A stretch of DNA of 46,058 nucleotides from Nitrospira sp. UBA2083 (GCA_002331625.1 DCZN01000061.1:36964-83021), one strand, 5' to 3'; positions 31,932 through 40,641 are shown, numbered from the stretch's first letter. The notes: generated by a model from the letters alone, not told the origin. Numbers and translations: made by a program.

Positions 31932-32956
31932 TGACGGGGACGGCGGTGTCGGCGATGACCGGTCCCGAACGAGGACTCTCCCGACTTCGGGGGACAGTCC
32001 TCATCGTCGATGATGAAGAAGGGATCCGGAACCTCTTCGTTGAGCTGTTGCGCCCGGAACGAGTGCATGTCCGTGTGGCTGGTTCCGGGCAAGACGCAAT
32101 TGCGATGGTCAAGCAGATGGCGCCGGCCCTCTTGATCGTCGATGTACTGCTGCCGGACGGAGATGGGGTGGCCGTCTTAGAAGAAGCACAAAAGATCGAC
32201 AATCGGATCATTGGAGCGGTGATGACTGGCGCGGCAACCGTGGAACTTGCTGTCCGAGCGATGAAGGCAGGCGCCGTTGAGTTCTTGCTTAAGCCGTTTC
32301 AAGGTGAGGTTGTGATTGCAACCGTACGTCGTTTACTGGAACTGCATCGGGTGCGCACCGGGAATACGGTTCTGAAGCACGCGGCCGTACGGTCTGGTGT
32401 CGTCCGGTTGCAGAGCTTGCCGTTTCACACGTTTGAAGAGGGCGGCACCCTTCAAGCGGATGATGGACGTGGGGGATACGAACGTGGATTGGCCGATGGA
32501 CGACGACTCGCGGAGGAAGAGCGGCGTCAGGATCTGACGGTGCTGACTGCCGCAGCCAGACAGTTTGATACGGCTCGATCCGTGCTTCAGCAGACCATGG
32601 AAGACGACGTGATCGCACTCGCATTTCAAACGGTGTCCAAGGTGCTCCACGAGTCAGCCGAGTCCTGTCGCGAGCAGATCATCGTTCAGGTGAAGGCGGC
32701 GCTCGGCGCCGTTCAAGACGCAGGAAACGTGGTGATACAGGTGCATCCACTCGATGTGGCCGTCCTGGAGGCGGCCAGAGCCGAGCTGACCGGGCAACGG
32801 GATATGACGCTCACACTCAGTGTTGAAGCGGTGCCCTCGCTGCCGCGGGGAAGCTGTCTGCTCCATACCAAGAATCGATTGATCGATGCCTCGCTCGATA
32901 CGCAGTTGGCCCGATTAGGTGAGGGCTTGAAGAATAGGATTCGTCATGAGTCTTAG
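31931..32956 (+). CDS. fliH: Receiver-domain/FliH fusion protein
   Basis: 341 residues, about 100 more than usual FliH. Residues 20-140 are a complete receiver: VLIVDDEEG (D27, D28), phosphoacceptor D71 in LLIVDVLLPDGDG, T99 in AVMTG and K121 in LLKPF, followed by a linker helix like that of NtrC-type regulators. From 183 on FliH begins: YERGLADGRRLAEEERRQ (the repeat-type helix), IALAFQTVSKVLHES, and the C-terminal SCLLHTKNRLIDASLDTQLA. FliH binds the ATPase FliI and holds it at the export gate and C-ring. The fusion lacks the usual FliN-binding FliH N-terminus. GTG 31931 has GGGGGAGG upstream in fliG. Overlaps fliI by 11 nt. Confidence 0.85.
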   Translation: MTGTAVSAMTGPERGLSRLRGTVLIVDDEEGIRNLFVELLRPERVHVRVAGSGQDAIAMVKQMAPALLIVDVLLPDGDGVAVLEEAQKIDNRIIGAVMTGAATVELAVRAMKAGAVEFLLKPFQGEVVIATVRRLLELHRVRTGNTVLKHAAVRSGVVRLQSLPFHTFEEGGTLQADDGRGGYERGLADGRRLAEEERRQDLTVLTAAARQFDTARSVLQQTMEDDVIALAFQTVSKVLHESAESCREQIIVQVKAALGAVQDAGNVVIQVHPLDVAVLEAARAELTGQRDMTLTLSVEAVPSLPRGSCLLHTKNRLIDASLDTQLARLGEGLKNRIRHES

Positions 32957-34253
32957 TCATGTCCTTGACCAAATTGATCCCATTGAAGTATCCGGGCGGG
33001 TCGCCCAAGCGGTCGGCCTCGTCGTGGAAGGATATGGTCCAATGACGACGGTCGGCGAGCTCTGCCGAATTACAAGGGAAGTCGGTGATGGGCCGATCAC
33101 GGCCGAGGTGGTCGGTTTCCGTGGAGACCGTGTATTGCTGATGCCGCTTGGCGAGATGCGCGGAATTGGACCGGCCAGCCGTATTACCATGACCGGGCAA
33201 GTGGCGCATCTGGGTGTTGGCCCCGGGTTATTGGGGCGAGTACTTGACGGTTGTGGGAATCCGATTGATGGCAAAGGGGCCCTCATGACGAGTCAACGGT
33301 ACCCGCTGCACGCGGAAGCTCCAAATCCACTCCAACGGGCCCGTATTCGAGATCCGCTCGATCTCGGTGTCCGGGCGATCAACGGCTTCTTGACCTGCGG
33401 GCGTGGGCAGAAGGTCGGAATTTTTTCCGGATCAGGAGTGGGGAAAAGTGTATTGTTGGGGATGATCAGTCGGTATACGAAAGCGGACGTGAACGTCATT
33501 GCGCTGATCGGAGAACGAGGCCGAGAAGTGAACGAGTTTTTGGATCGCGATCTCGGTGCGGACGCGCTCGGACGATCAGTCGTGGTTGTCGCAACGTCCG
33601 ACCAGGCCCCGCTCGTACGGCTCCGGGCCGCGTTGGTCGCGACCACGATTGCCGAATACTTTCGTGACGCCGGGCAACAGGTCTTACTACTGATGGATTC
33701 ACTCACGCGGTTAGCCTACAGTCAGAGAGAGGTCGGCCTTGCCATTGGAGAACCACCGACGACGAAAGGGTACACACCTTCCGTGTTCGCACTCTTGCCG
33801 AAGCTCCTGGAACGTGTGGGGACAGGGCCAGGCCCCGGAACCATCACGGGACTCTATACCGTGTTGGTGGACGGAGATGACCTGAATGATCCGATCGCGG
33901 ATACGGCCCGTTCGATCTTGGACGGCCACATCGTGCTCTCAAGGACATTGGCGGCACGCAATCATTTTCCGGCCATTGATCTCCTGCAGAGTACGAGCCG
34001 GGTCATGCGGGATATTGTCGGGCAGTCTCACTATGACGCCGCCCGGCACGCACTCGAGTTGTTGGCTCGGTATCGGCAATCCGAAGACCTCGTCCTGCTG
34101 GGGGCGTATAAGCCGGGAATGAACGCCGTCCTCGATAAGGCCGTTCAAGCTCAAGACCCGATCAACGGGTATCTTCGGCAAGCCATTGACCAGCCTGCGA
34201 GCTTGGCATCGTCGATACAAGAACTTGAGGCGCTGGCACAGCACACGACATGA
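32946..34253 (+). CDS. fliI: Flagellum-specific ATPase FliI
   Basis: 435 residues. Walker A is SGSGVGKS (about 161-168), the ATPase core includes VIALIGERGREVNEFL and QVLLLMDSLTRLAYSQRE (Walker B), with PTTKGYTPSVFALLPKLLER after. It belongs to the F1-beta-like secretion ATPase group. With FliH and FliJ it unfolds or delivers export substrates. It overlaps the receiver-FliH gene by 11 nt and shares ATGA with fliJ, showing translational coupling of all three. Confidence 0.93.
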   Translation: MSLSHVLDQIDPIEVSGRVAQAVGLVVEGYGPMTTVGELCRITREVGDGPITAEVVGFRGDRVLLMPLGEMRGIGPASRITMTGQVAHLGVGPGLLGRVLDGCGNPIDGKGALMTSQRYPLHAEAPNPLQRARIRDPLDLGVRAINGFLTCGRGQKVGIFSGSGVGKSVLLGMISRYTKADVNVIALIGERGREVNEFLDRDLGADALGRSVVVVATSDQAPLVRLRAALVATTIAEYFRDAGQQVLLLMDSLTRLAYSQREVGLAIGEPPTTKGYTPSVFALLPKLLERVGTGPGPGTITGLYTVLVDGDDLNDPIADTARSILDGHIVLSRTLAARNHFPAIDLLQSTSRVMRDIVGQSHYDAARHALELLARYRQSEDLVLLGAYKPGMNAVLDKAVQAQDPINGYLRQAIDQPASLASSIQELEALAQHTT

Positions 34254-34690
34254 GTCTTCATTCCTTACGGAAAGTGCGTGCACAGGCCGTCGAGTCCCTG
34301 ATGATGGAATTGGCCCAGATTGCGCAGGCAATGGCCGGCAGCGAAGCACGGTATCAGGCCATTGAAATTGAGATTCAGACGGATGCCGAGTCCTATGCGC
34401 GACACACCATGCAAGGTCTGACGATAGAAGCCTTGTTGGAATGGCAGGGACGAATGGATGCGGAACGTGCGGCCTTGCAGCAGGTCCGCCATGAGATTGA
34501 TCAAGCCGCAGCGTCATGGCAGCGTACCAAGGCACGGCTTGTTGAGGCCAGTCAGGAATGTAAGTTGCTTGACCGTGTTGCTGAGAAGCGTCAGGAAGCG
34601 GTCCGAGCCGCCGGTCAACGTCAGGAGCAGTTGGCAACGGACGAGGCCGCAAGTCGTCGACCTTCCGCCGGGAGTACACGCGAGACATGA
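34250..34690 (+). CDS. fliJ: Flagellar export chaperone FliJ
   Basis: 146 residues, almost wholly alpha-helical: LRKVRAQAVESLMMELAQIA, AGSEARYQAIEIEIQTDAES, ALLEWQGRMDAERAALQQ and a charged C-terminal coil rich in Gln, Arg and Glu. Sequence is variable in FliJ, so identity rests on length, coiled-coil pattern and the position right after fliI. It escorts substrates and acts like the gamma subunit of FliI. Confidence 0.85.
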   Translation: MSLHSLRKVRAQAVESLMMELAQIAQAMAGSEARYQAIEIEIQTDAESYARHTMQGLTIEALLEWQGRMDAERAALQQVRHEIDQAAASWQRTKARLVEASQECKLLDRVAEKRQEAVRAAGQRQEQLATDEAASRRPSAGSTRET

Positions 34691-35445
34691 GTCAACGATC
34701 CACTCGTACCAAGACCTCTCGCGTCAACTTCAGCGACTATTGGCGTTGGGTCGTGCCGCGGCCGAGGATGAATCGACGCGCGTCGCTCTGGACCATGGCC
34801 GGCGGAGTCGTCGGCTCGACGATTCTCTTCTGGGTCATGGTGCAATTGGGACAAGCCTCTTCAGATCCCAAGCAGAAACCGTCTCCGACGCCGCAGAGTT
34901 CCGTACAACAAGACGGGCGAACCGGTCTCCCTCAAGGGGAGGATTCTGGGGCCAGTGCCGATGACGGGGCGAAGGCGTTGGCCCCACCGGCCACGCAGGG
35001 GCCCTCGATCGATATTCCCCGCGAGGTGCTCGATATGCTGGACCAACGTAAACGCGATCTGGATCGGCGGGAAGAGGCCATTCATCAAAACGAGGAACGG
35101 CTGATGATTGTGAGGACCAGGATCGAGGAGTTGCTCGAGCAGAACGAGGCGCTGGAAAAGCGTATTCAGAATGCCCAGGCGAAGGAAGAGCGGCCCACGC
35201 CTCAACAGGCCAAGCTCCATGCGGAGAAGGACCGTGTGGCGCAGGAGCAACGGATGCAGCTCGCTAAAATTTTTGAGGCCATGCCGTCGGAAGACGCCGC
35301 CGCACGTCTCGAACGGATGCCGGACAGGAGGGCGATCGAAATCCTACGGCTTGTAAAATCAAAAACAGCCGGGGCCATCCTGTCGCAGGTCAAGCCGGAC
35401 CGAGCCGCAAAGCTCACCGAGCAGTTGTTGGCGCAAATGCCATAG
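34687..35445 (+). CDS. MotE-like membrane protein (MgtE_N domain)
   Basis: 252 residues. One TM at about 36-55 (LWTMAGGVVGSTILFWVMVQ), a low-complexity linker, a coiled coil (about 115-185, LDRREEAIHQNEERLMIVRT), and a C-terminal MgtE_N-like helical domain (AKIFEAMPSEDAAARLERMP). Genes of this type follow fliJ in many flagellar operons; in some bacteria MotE chaperones the stator protein MotC. The start overlaps the fliJ stop. It should be periplasmic with an inner-membrane anchor. Confidence 0.75.
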   Translation: MSQRSTRTKTSRVNFSDYWRWVVPRPRMNRRASLWTMAGGVVGSTILFWVMVQLGQASSDPKQKPSPTPQSSVQQDGRTGLPQGEDSGASADDGAKALAPPATQGPSIDIPREVLDMLDQRKRDLDRREEAIHQNEERLMIVRTRIEELLEQNEALEKRIQNAQAKEERPTPQQAKLHAEKDRVAQEQRMQLAKIFEAMPSEDAAARLERMPDRRAIEILRLVKSKTAGAILSQVKPDRAAKLTEQLLAQMP

Positions 35446-35459
35446 GACTCCAGAGTGCC

Positions 35460-35481
35460 TGGGCTTCTCCCGCCTAGCCCA
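35460..35481 (+). terminator. Inverted repeat after the MotE-like gene
   Basis: TGGGCT and AGCCCA form a perfect 6-bp stem around a 10-nt loop, 15 bp after the stop of the MotE-like gene. No T-run follows; it may be a weak end of the first flagellar transcript. Confidence 0.35.
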
Positions 35482-35535
35482 TGTCCCTCCCTCTTTCCAT
35501 TAGCCCCCATGGCACTCGACGGTTTGTTCGTGTCC

Positions 35536-35566
35536 TTGACATTTGCACTCGTTAGACAATTGTAAT
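35536..35566 (+). promoter_or_regulatory. Possible sigma70-type promoter for the secreted-protein gene at 35625
   Basis: A perfect TTGACA (35536-35541) and TGTAAT (35561-35566) are 19 bp apart, a wide but usable spacing, inside an AT-richer stretch of about 50 bp. It would start a transcript about 50 bp ahead of ATG 35625. Confidence 0.35.
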
Positions 35567-35624
35567 ACGATACACTACTTGAATCAGAGTCCGTAGGGTG
35601 TTTCATCGCTAGGAGGTACCTGGT

Positions 35625-36230
35625 ATGCCTCGGAACAGTGTCACTGGCAATCGGTCGTTACGAACATCTCGGTGCTCAGCGGTGGTCTGTGCAATCATGG
35701 TGACGCTAGGCCTTATCTCGGAACCGGTATTGGCCGAGCAGAAGGTACCATTCATTGTCACGAGTACACACACACAGCATACGCCCTGGTCGATCGATGA
35801 GGGCGAGGTCAAGCCGGCTGGGAAAAGCGGAAGATTTATCGTCAGAGATCGGCACGTCACAGGCACGTTCGCCGGCGACATCAGTGGTGGTTTCACTATC
35901 TCCTATGATACCAATGTCCCTCTTGCCACCCAGTCTGGCCCCATCCATGCCCGAATGGTCGCCGGTGTGTATGAGGCGAACATAACCATGGCATCCAGTG
36001 TCGGTCCCACGCCGGTGCCCTGTGACCTGCCTGATGGAAAGACCTGTATTGAGACACCGGTCGGCACCTTCGTGCCTGGCTTGTTGCTGAACGGCAGAAT
36101 GAACTTTCTCAACGGCGCCAAAGGGAAGGGCAATGTGAGCGGGTGGCTGATCGCGATTCTCGACGAAGACGGACACATCACGAGTATTTTGGCCGGTCAG
36201 CTCACGATCGTCGGTCAGTGGACGCCATGA
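35625..36230 (+). CDS. Unknown exported protein between flagellar genes
   Basis: 201 residues. SAVVCAIMVTLGLISEPVLA is a signal peptide after a basic N-terminus, with cleavage likely after VLA. The mature part is rich in beta-type and Gly residues (FIVRDRHVTGTFAGDISGG, FTISYDTNVPLAT), with two Cys (PCDLPDGKTC) that could form a disulfide. I do not recognise the family. GGAGG lies upstream of ATG 35625 and a TTGACA-type promoter precedes it. It has no resemblance to flagellar proteins and splits the flagellar cluster. Confidence 0.65.
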   Translation: MPRNSVTGNRSLRTSRCSAVVCAIMVTLGLISEPVLAEQKVPFIVTSTHTQHTPWSIDEGEVKPAGKSGRFIVRDRHVTGTFAGDISGGFTISYDTNVPLATQSGPIHARMVAGVYEANITMASSVGPTPVPCDLPDGKTCIETPVGTFVPGLLLNGRMNFLNGAKGKGNVSGWLIAILDEDGHITSILAGQLTIVGQWTP

Positions 36231-36351
36231 ATCTGATTGCTTGTGAAGGAGCGGCTGTTCATGCTGACCCGGTACTCCGGCAGAGTGGAGAGTAGACGAG
36301 GCTCACTTTTCACGTATTGACCATCCACTGATAGGCTTATAGGATAAGCTT

Positions 36352-36747
36352 ATGGTACGACTCGTCATGGTCGCTCTGTTTTCGGTGATGTGTCTTGGTG
36401 TGCCGGCCGCGACGACGGCAGCCGACTCGTTGCACCCCGATCAACTGTTCCAGCAGCCCCTGAGCATCGATCTGCTTCGGTCGTTGCTGAGTCAGGCGCT
36501 CGATCGGTTGGACGACCACGTGGAAATTTACAGCAATCTCAGAGAGGGTGATCCGAAAGCCGACCAATCGCGATCTCTCCGGTTCAAGTTCTATCCAGAT
36601 GGCAAGTCGAAGTCTGATCGGCATCTCAGTGCGGAAGGATGGTTCCGATCCATTCCAGACTCCGGCCAATTAGATTGGCACTTCAGATTCAAGTTGCCTG
36701 ACGATCAGACAAAGCCGTCTCTTCAACAGTTCGACATGCCGCTCTAA
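36352..36747 (+). CDS. Unknown exported protein between flagellar genes
   Basis: 131 residues with the signal peptide LVMVALFSVMCLGVPAATTA and a likely cut before DSLHPDQ. The mature part has an amphipathic helix (IDLLRSLLSQALDRLDDHVE) and then a charged region with FRFKLPDDQTKP. No family recognised. TAAGCTTATG gives no clear Shine-Dalgarno site. It lies 121 bp after the preceding gene, and 189 bp of noncoding DNA separate it from fliK. Confidence 0.55.
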   Translation: MVRLVMVALFSVMCLGVPAATTAADSLHPDQLFQQPLSIDLLRSLLSQALDRLDDHVEIYSNLREGDPKADQSRSLRFKFYPDGKSKSDRHLSAEGWFRSIPDSGQLDWHFRFKLPDDQTKPSLQQFDMPL

Positions 36748-36883
36748 AAAGTTTTGAATCGATCGTTTGTTTCCTTCCGGTCTCTTTTGCCTACTACCCA
36801 GTAAAAATTTCCTTTTCCCCTCGTGGTGATTATGAGCCGAATCACAAGCGTTTGATATTTCGGCTTCTTAGGAATCGTCGGCG

Positions 36884-36899
36884 TGGCATGGGGCTTGTA
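36884..36899 (+). promoter_or_regulatory. Weak sigma54-like promoter before fliK
   Basis: TGGCATGGGGCTTGTA keeps the GG at -24 and the spacing, but has GT rather than GC at -12. Transcription would start near 36910, ahead of the preferred fliK ATG at 36936. Without the -12 GC the call is weak. Confidence 0.3.
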
Positions 36900-36935
36900 T
36901 TCACTCCAGCCGGATTCTCACGAGGACAGTCCGAT

Positions 36936-38552
36936 ATGGATTTCATGGTTCCCGATCTGCTTTCGACTGCGGCTCACCCCGCCATGGATGAGGGTGTTCG
37001 GGTTACTCGGTCCACTGCGTCTTCTAGTACGTCTGGCACGAGAAAGAGCTTTTCCGCAGTGCTTGAGCGGGTTCGGGGTGAAGAGGGCAGAGCAAACACT
37101 CACGAAACCGATAGCACTCGAGCGTCGAACAAGGTGTCGGATCGGTCCGATCTGAAGGAGGCAAAAGGGCTTCACTCGTCGACGTCTCGATCCGAGCGGT
37201 CTGACGGAGAAGAGGCGTCTGTCTCAGGCGGTAGAAAAATTCGCGAGGGTCAGGATGAGACCGGAGAAGGTTCGAGTGAGAACCTTGAATCCTCAGTGCG
37301 GCAGAGTGATGCCGGATCAGAACCCGAAGGACAAGGGCTGATGTCGATCGTGCCCGCGACTATCTTGCAGGCAGGTGTCCAAGCAACTGCAGGAGAAACT
37401 CTCGTGACATACGATGATCCACACGCGTCCGACAGTGAGAAAGGTTCTGCTCCAGAGACCTCACCGGCCCCTGTGGTGAGTGGTGTTCCACCGCAACCCA
37501 CCGAGAGCCGTTCGTCCGAGAAAAGTACCACTGTGCTACCGATCCAGGTGCCGGAACAGACCGCGCGTGTATCGGGGACTCAGCAAGGCACTGAGTCACC
37601 AGCGAAGCAGTCCGCTACACCAGAAGGCAAGAAAGACACAAGAGTCGTGACAACCGATCACCTCTACGCTCAAACTGTGAATCCAACCTCGCCAACCGGC
37701 GAAACAGCAATAGCTCCCAATCCGAAGGCGCCTCAGATCGTATCAGCCCATGAGGGGATGCTGTTGCCGGCTGGTCCGTCAGACAGGAATCTGGTCACTC
37801 CGGATCAAGGCGGCGACAAATCAGGTGGTCACGCGACCGACAAACAGGCGCCCCTCGTGGCATTGGCTCTGGGAAGTCGGGAGGAGAGTGCGACAACGAC
37901 GCAAGTGCTCACTCCTCATGGACAACAGCCGGTTATGGATCAGGGGGAGCAGTTCGGTCAGTTGGGGCAGGATCGCAATGATCGACAACAGGGCAATCAT
38001 GAGACACCAATATTTCAGGGGACGGCCGTCGACCTTCAATCCATGAACGGACGCACAACAGAACAGTATGCGGCCGTTGCGCAAGGCCAGACCGCTTCAG
38101 TTCCGACGGCACGTACCCCAAGCCTCTTCGTGCCGCCGGCGCAACCAGCTCACCCGATGACGGATGTTGCTCAGCAGCCAATTGCTTCACTGTTGCGATC
38201 GGTGGTGGTGGATGTCGCTCAACCGGATCTGGGACATGTGAACATCCGCGTCGCCATGATGAACGATTCCGTTCACGCTCATTTCTCGACCGATCGGGCC
38301 GAGGTCGGACAGTACCTCATGAACGGGCAGGACCGACTTCAAACGACGCTGCAAGCGAATGGACTGGACATGGGGCAATTCCGTGTCGACATCGATCGTC
38401 AACATGGCGGGCGTTCATTTCACCAGGGGTTGTCTCAAGAGCAGGGGCAGAGCTGGAATCAAGGATCGCCTAAACTAGGGGAGAAGCAGGTGCAAGGGCG
38501 GCCAGATGATGTACGCCGTTCGCTCCAGGGACGATTGAACGTGGTGGCGTAA
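36936..38552 (+). CDS. fliK: Flagellar hook-length control protein FliK
   Basis: 538 residues from ATG 36936 (GAGGA 9 nt upstream; a TTG at 36852 and ATG 36888 are also in frame). The first 400 residues are low-complexity, rich in Ser, Thr, Glu, Gln and Pro, as expected of the ruler part. The C-terminal Flg_hook domain (about 420-500) has SVVVDVAQPDLGHVNIRVAM, VHAHFSTDRAEVGQYLM, and LQTTLQANGLDMGQFRVDI. FliK measures hook length and switches export specificity through FlhB. It leads the fliK-flgD-flgE group. Confidence 0.85.
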   Translation: MDFMVPDLLSTAAHPAMDEGVRVTRSTASSSTSGTRKSFSAVLERVRGEEGRANTHETDSTRASNKVSDRSDLKEAKGLHSSTSRSERSDGEEASVSGGRKIREGQDETGEGSSENLESSVRQSDAGSEPEGQGLMSIVPATILQAGVQATAGETLVTYDDPHASDSEKGSAPETSPAPVVSGVPPQPTESRSSEKSTTVLPIQVPEQTARVSGTQQGTESPAKQSATPEGKKDTRVVTTDHLYAQTVNPTSPTGETAIAPNPKAPQIVSAHEGMLLPAGPSDRNLVTPDQGGDKSGGHATDKQAPLVALALGSREESATTTQVLTPHGQQPVMDQGEQFGQLGQDRNDRQQGNHETPIFQGTAVDLQSMNGRTTEQYAAVAQGQTASVPTARTPSLFVPPAQPAHPMTDVAQQPIASLLRSVVVDVAQPDLGHVNIRVAMMNDSVHAHFSTDRAEVGQYLMNGQDRLQTTLQANGLDMGQFRVDIDRQHGGRSFHQGLSQEQGQSWNQGSPKLGEKQVQGRPDDVRRSLQGRLNVVA

Positions 38553-38568
38553 GACTGAGGAGACTCAC

Positions 38569-39222
38569 ATGATCGATGTAGCAGGACTCAGCACGACGGG
38601 GACGACATCAGCACCGGAAAAGACAGGGCCTCGGGCATTGGGGCAGGATGATTTTCTCAAGCTTCTTGTGACCCAACTCAAGAACCAAGACCCTTTAAAC
38701 CCGACCGATAATACGGAATTTGTGTCGCAACTCGCTCAATTCAGTCAGCTGGAGCAGAGCGCGAAACAGGCGCAGCTGCTCCAGCAGAGTCTCGACGCCC
38801 AAACGGCGTCCTTACAGTTCACGCTCCTTCCCATGATCGGCCGCACGGTGACGATCGGTCGTCCGCTGGTGCAGCTCGGAGAGGGACCGGCACCGTTCGG
38901 CTATACCCTCGAGAAGAATGCGGCCAAGGTTCTTGCCAGTATTCAGGATGAGCAAGGACAAGTCGTCCGGACTCTGGAGTATCGCGATCGACTTGCGGGA
39001 CCGCACACCGCTCAGTGGGATGGGAAGGACCAGAACGGCGTTCAGATGCCCAAAGGACTGTATCGGTACGTCATTTCTGCAACGGATGCGGAAGGACAGT
39101 CGGTGAAGGTAGAGGGACGCGCCACGCTTACGGTATCGGGTGTGCGCATGGAAGACGGGCAGGCGAAGTTGTTAGTCGGAGATTTGTCGATCGATCCATC
39201 TGCGATTGTCGAGCTGCGATAA
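38569..39222 (+). CDS. flgD: Hook-capping protein FlgD
   Basis: 217 residues. LGQDDFLKLLVTQLKNQDPL and NPTDNTEFVSQLAQFSQLEQ are the FlgD N-terminal motif needed for export and cap function; the C-terminal FlgD Ig-like/Tudor region contains RDRLAGPHTAQWDGKDQNG and GLYRYVISATDAEG. FlgD forms the scaffold under which FlgE assembles. GAGGAG stands before ATG 38569. Confidence 0.92.
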   Translation: MIDVAGLSTTGTTSAPEKTGPRALGQDDFLKLLVTQLKNQDPLNPTDNTEFVSQLAQFSQLEQSAKQAQLLQQSLDAQTASLQFTLLPMIGRTVTIGRPLVQLGEGPAPFGYTLEKNAAKVLASIQDEQGQVVRTLEYRDRLAGPHTAQWDGKDQNGVQMPKGLYRYVISATDAEGQSVKVEGRATLTVSGVRMEDGQAKLLVGDLSIDPSAIVELR

Positions 39223-39242
39223 CAAAGAGGAGGGTTGCACCG

Positions 39243-40601
39243 ATGGGAATTCTGTCGTCGCTTTTTACGGGCGTCAGCGGGCTGAACGCAAACGGCAATG
39301 CGTTATCGGTCGTGGGAAACAATATCGCGAATTTAAGCACGGTCGGGTTCAAATCCAGCCGCTCCGTCTTTGCGGACTTGATCAGTTCGTCACTGGGAGG
39401 GGCGGGGGGAGCGATTCAGACCGGTTTAGGGGTCGCGCTCAATGGAGTGCAAGGGAACTTTAGCCAGGGGTCGCTGAGCACGACCAGCAACGCGTTGGAC
39501 TTGGCGGTGGACGGCAACGGATTTTTTGTTCTCCGTGACACTGTCGGGGCAGCATACTATTCTCGAGCCGGACAGTTTCATCTGGATGCGCAGAACCGCA
39601 TCGTCGACCCGAGCGGATTTCTACTCCAGGGCTTTCAGGTCAATACGAGCGGGCTCATCACCGCCAGCATCAGTGGTGTGACACTTCCGACGACGACGGC
39701 CCCTCCGAATCCGACCAGCACCGTCGATATCGGCGCCAATCTCAATTCGCAATCGACAACCGGTACCTTCTCCCTCGCGGATCCGGCCGGGACGTCTCGG
39801 TTTTCGTCGTCGATCACCGTCTATGACTCCGTCGGCAATAGTCATCTCCTCACGAGCTATTTTACGAAAACGGCGGCCAATACCTGGACCTATAACGTCG
39901 TGGGAAGCACGAATGAGATCGTCACAGGCAACTACCACGCATCGAACGTGAATACCGCCCTCGGGCTTGTACGGGTGGCCTCCGGCTCCCTGACATTCAC
40001 GACATCCGGCGCCCTAGATACGGAGAGCGTCGTGACCAGCTATGATAGCGGCACTGCCGGAGGGACAGCCGGGGGCACGGTCGGACAAAGTCAAATCGAT
40101 TTTGTCGGCGCGACTGCGGACCAGGCCATTACCTTCAATTTCGGTACAAGCGTGACGACCGATGGAGGGAACGGCATGAATCTCACCACCCAATTCGGTG
40201 CCGCTTCAGGGTTGGTCCAGCAATCTCAGAACGGGTTCGGTGCGGGAGCGCTTCAGACCTTTTCGGTCGAGACCAACGGGATGATCAATGGGCGATTCTC
40301 GAATGGGCAGGTTCGACCGTTGGCCCAGTTGGCATTGGCACGCTTCCCCGATCCGCTGGGTCTTGTACGAACAGGGAAGAACACCTTTGCCGAATCCGGC
40401 ACCTCCGGACAACCGTTGATCGGAGCCGCGACGTCTGCGGGCCTCGGCAGAGTCCTTGCTAATACGCTTGAGTTATCCAATGTGGATCTTGGAGAGAGTT
40501 TTATCGAGATGATCGCTGCGCAACGGGGGTTCCAGGCGAACTCAAGGGTCATCACGACCTCGGATGAAGTTCTTCAGGAGTTGGTCAATTTGAAGCGATA
40601 G
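39243..40601 (+). CDS. flgE: Flagellar hook protein FlgE
   Basis: 452 residues. SSLFTGVSGLNANGNALSVV and GNNIANLSTVGFKSSRSVFA are the N-terminal axial motif; GSLSTTSNALDLAVDGNGFF follows, and the C-terminus ends with SNVDLGESFIEMIAAQRGFQ and NSRVITTSDEVLQELVNLK. The position after flgD and the length support hook protein rather than FlgF or FlgG. GAGGAGGG lies before ATG 39243. The central domains (about 140-350) are Ser/Thr-rich and variable. Confidence 0.88.
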   Translation: MGILSSLFTGVSGLNANGNALSVVGNNIANLSTVGFKSSRSVFADLISSSLGGAGGAIQTGLGVALNGVQGNFSQGSLSTTSNALDLAVDGNGFFVLRDTVGAAYYSRAGQFHLDAQNRIVDPSGFLLQGFQVNTSGLITASISGVTLPTTTAPPNPTSTVDIGANLNSQSTTGTFSLADPAGTSRFSSSITVYDSVGNSHLLTSYFTKTAANTWTYNVVGSTNEIVTGNYHASNVNTALGLVRVASGSLTFTTSGALDTESVVTSYDSGTAGGTAGGTVGQSQIDFVGATADQAITFNFGTSVTTDGGNGMNLTTQFGAASGLVQQSQNGFGAGALQTFSVETNGMINGRFSNGQVRPLAQLALARFPDPLGLVRTGKNTFAESGTSGQPLIGAATSAGLGRVLANTLELSNVDLGESFIEMIAAQRGFQANSRVITTSDEVLQELVNLKR

Positions 40602-40614
40602 GTTAATCGGTTTT

Positions 40615-40641
40615 GGCCTGGGGGGACCATCCTCCCGGGCC
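40615..40641 (+). terminator. Strong GC-rich hairpin after flgE
   Basis: GGCCTGGGGGG (40615-40625) and CCTCCCGGGCC (40631-40641) pair over 11 bp with two G-U pairs around the loop ACCAT. It starts 14 bp after the flgE stop and ends the fliK-flgD-flgE group. There is no T-run after it, so it may be a terminator aided by Rho or an mRNA-stabilising end. The rest of 40642-40843 holds nothing I can support. Confidence 0.5.
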
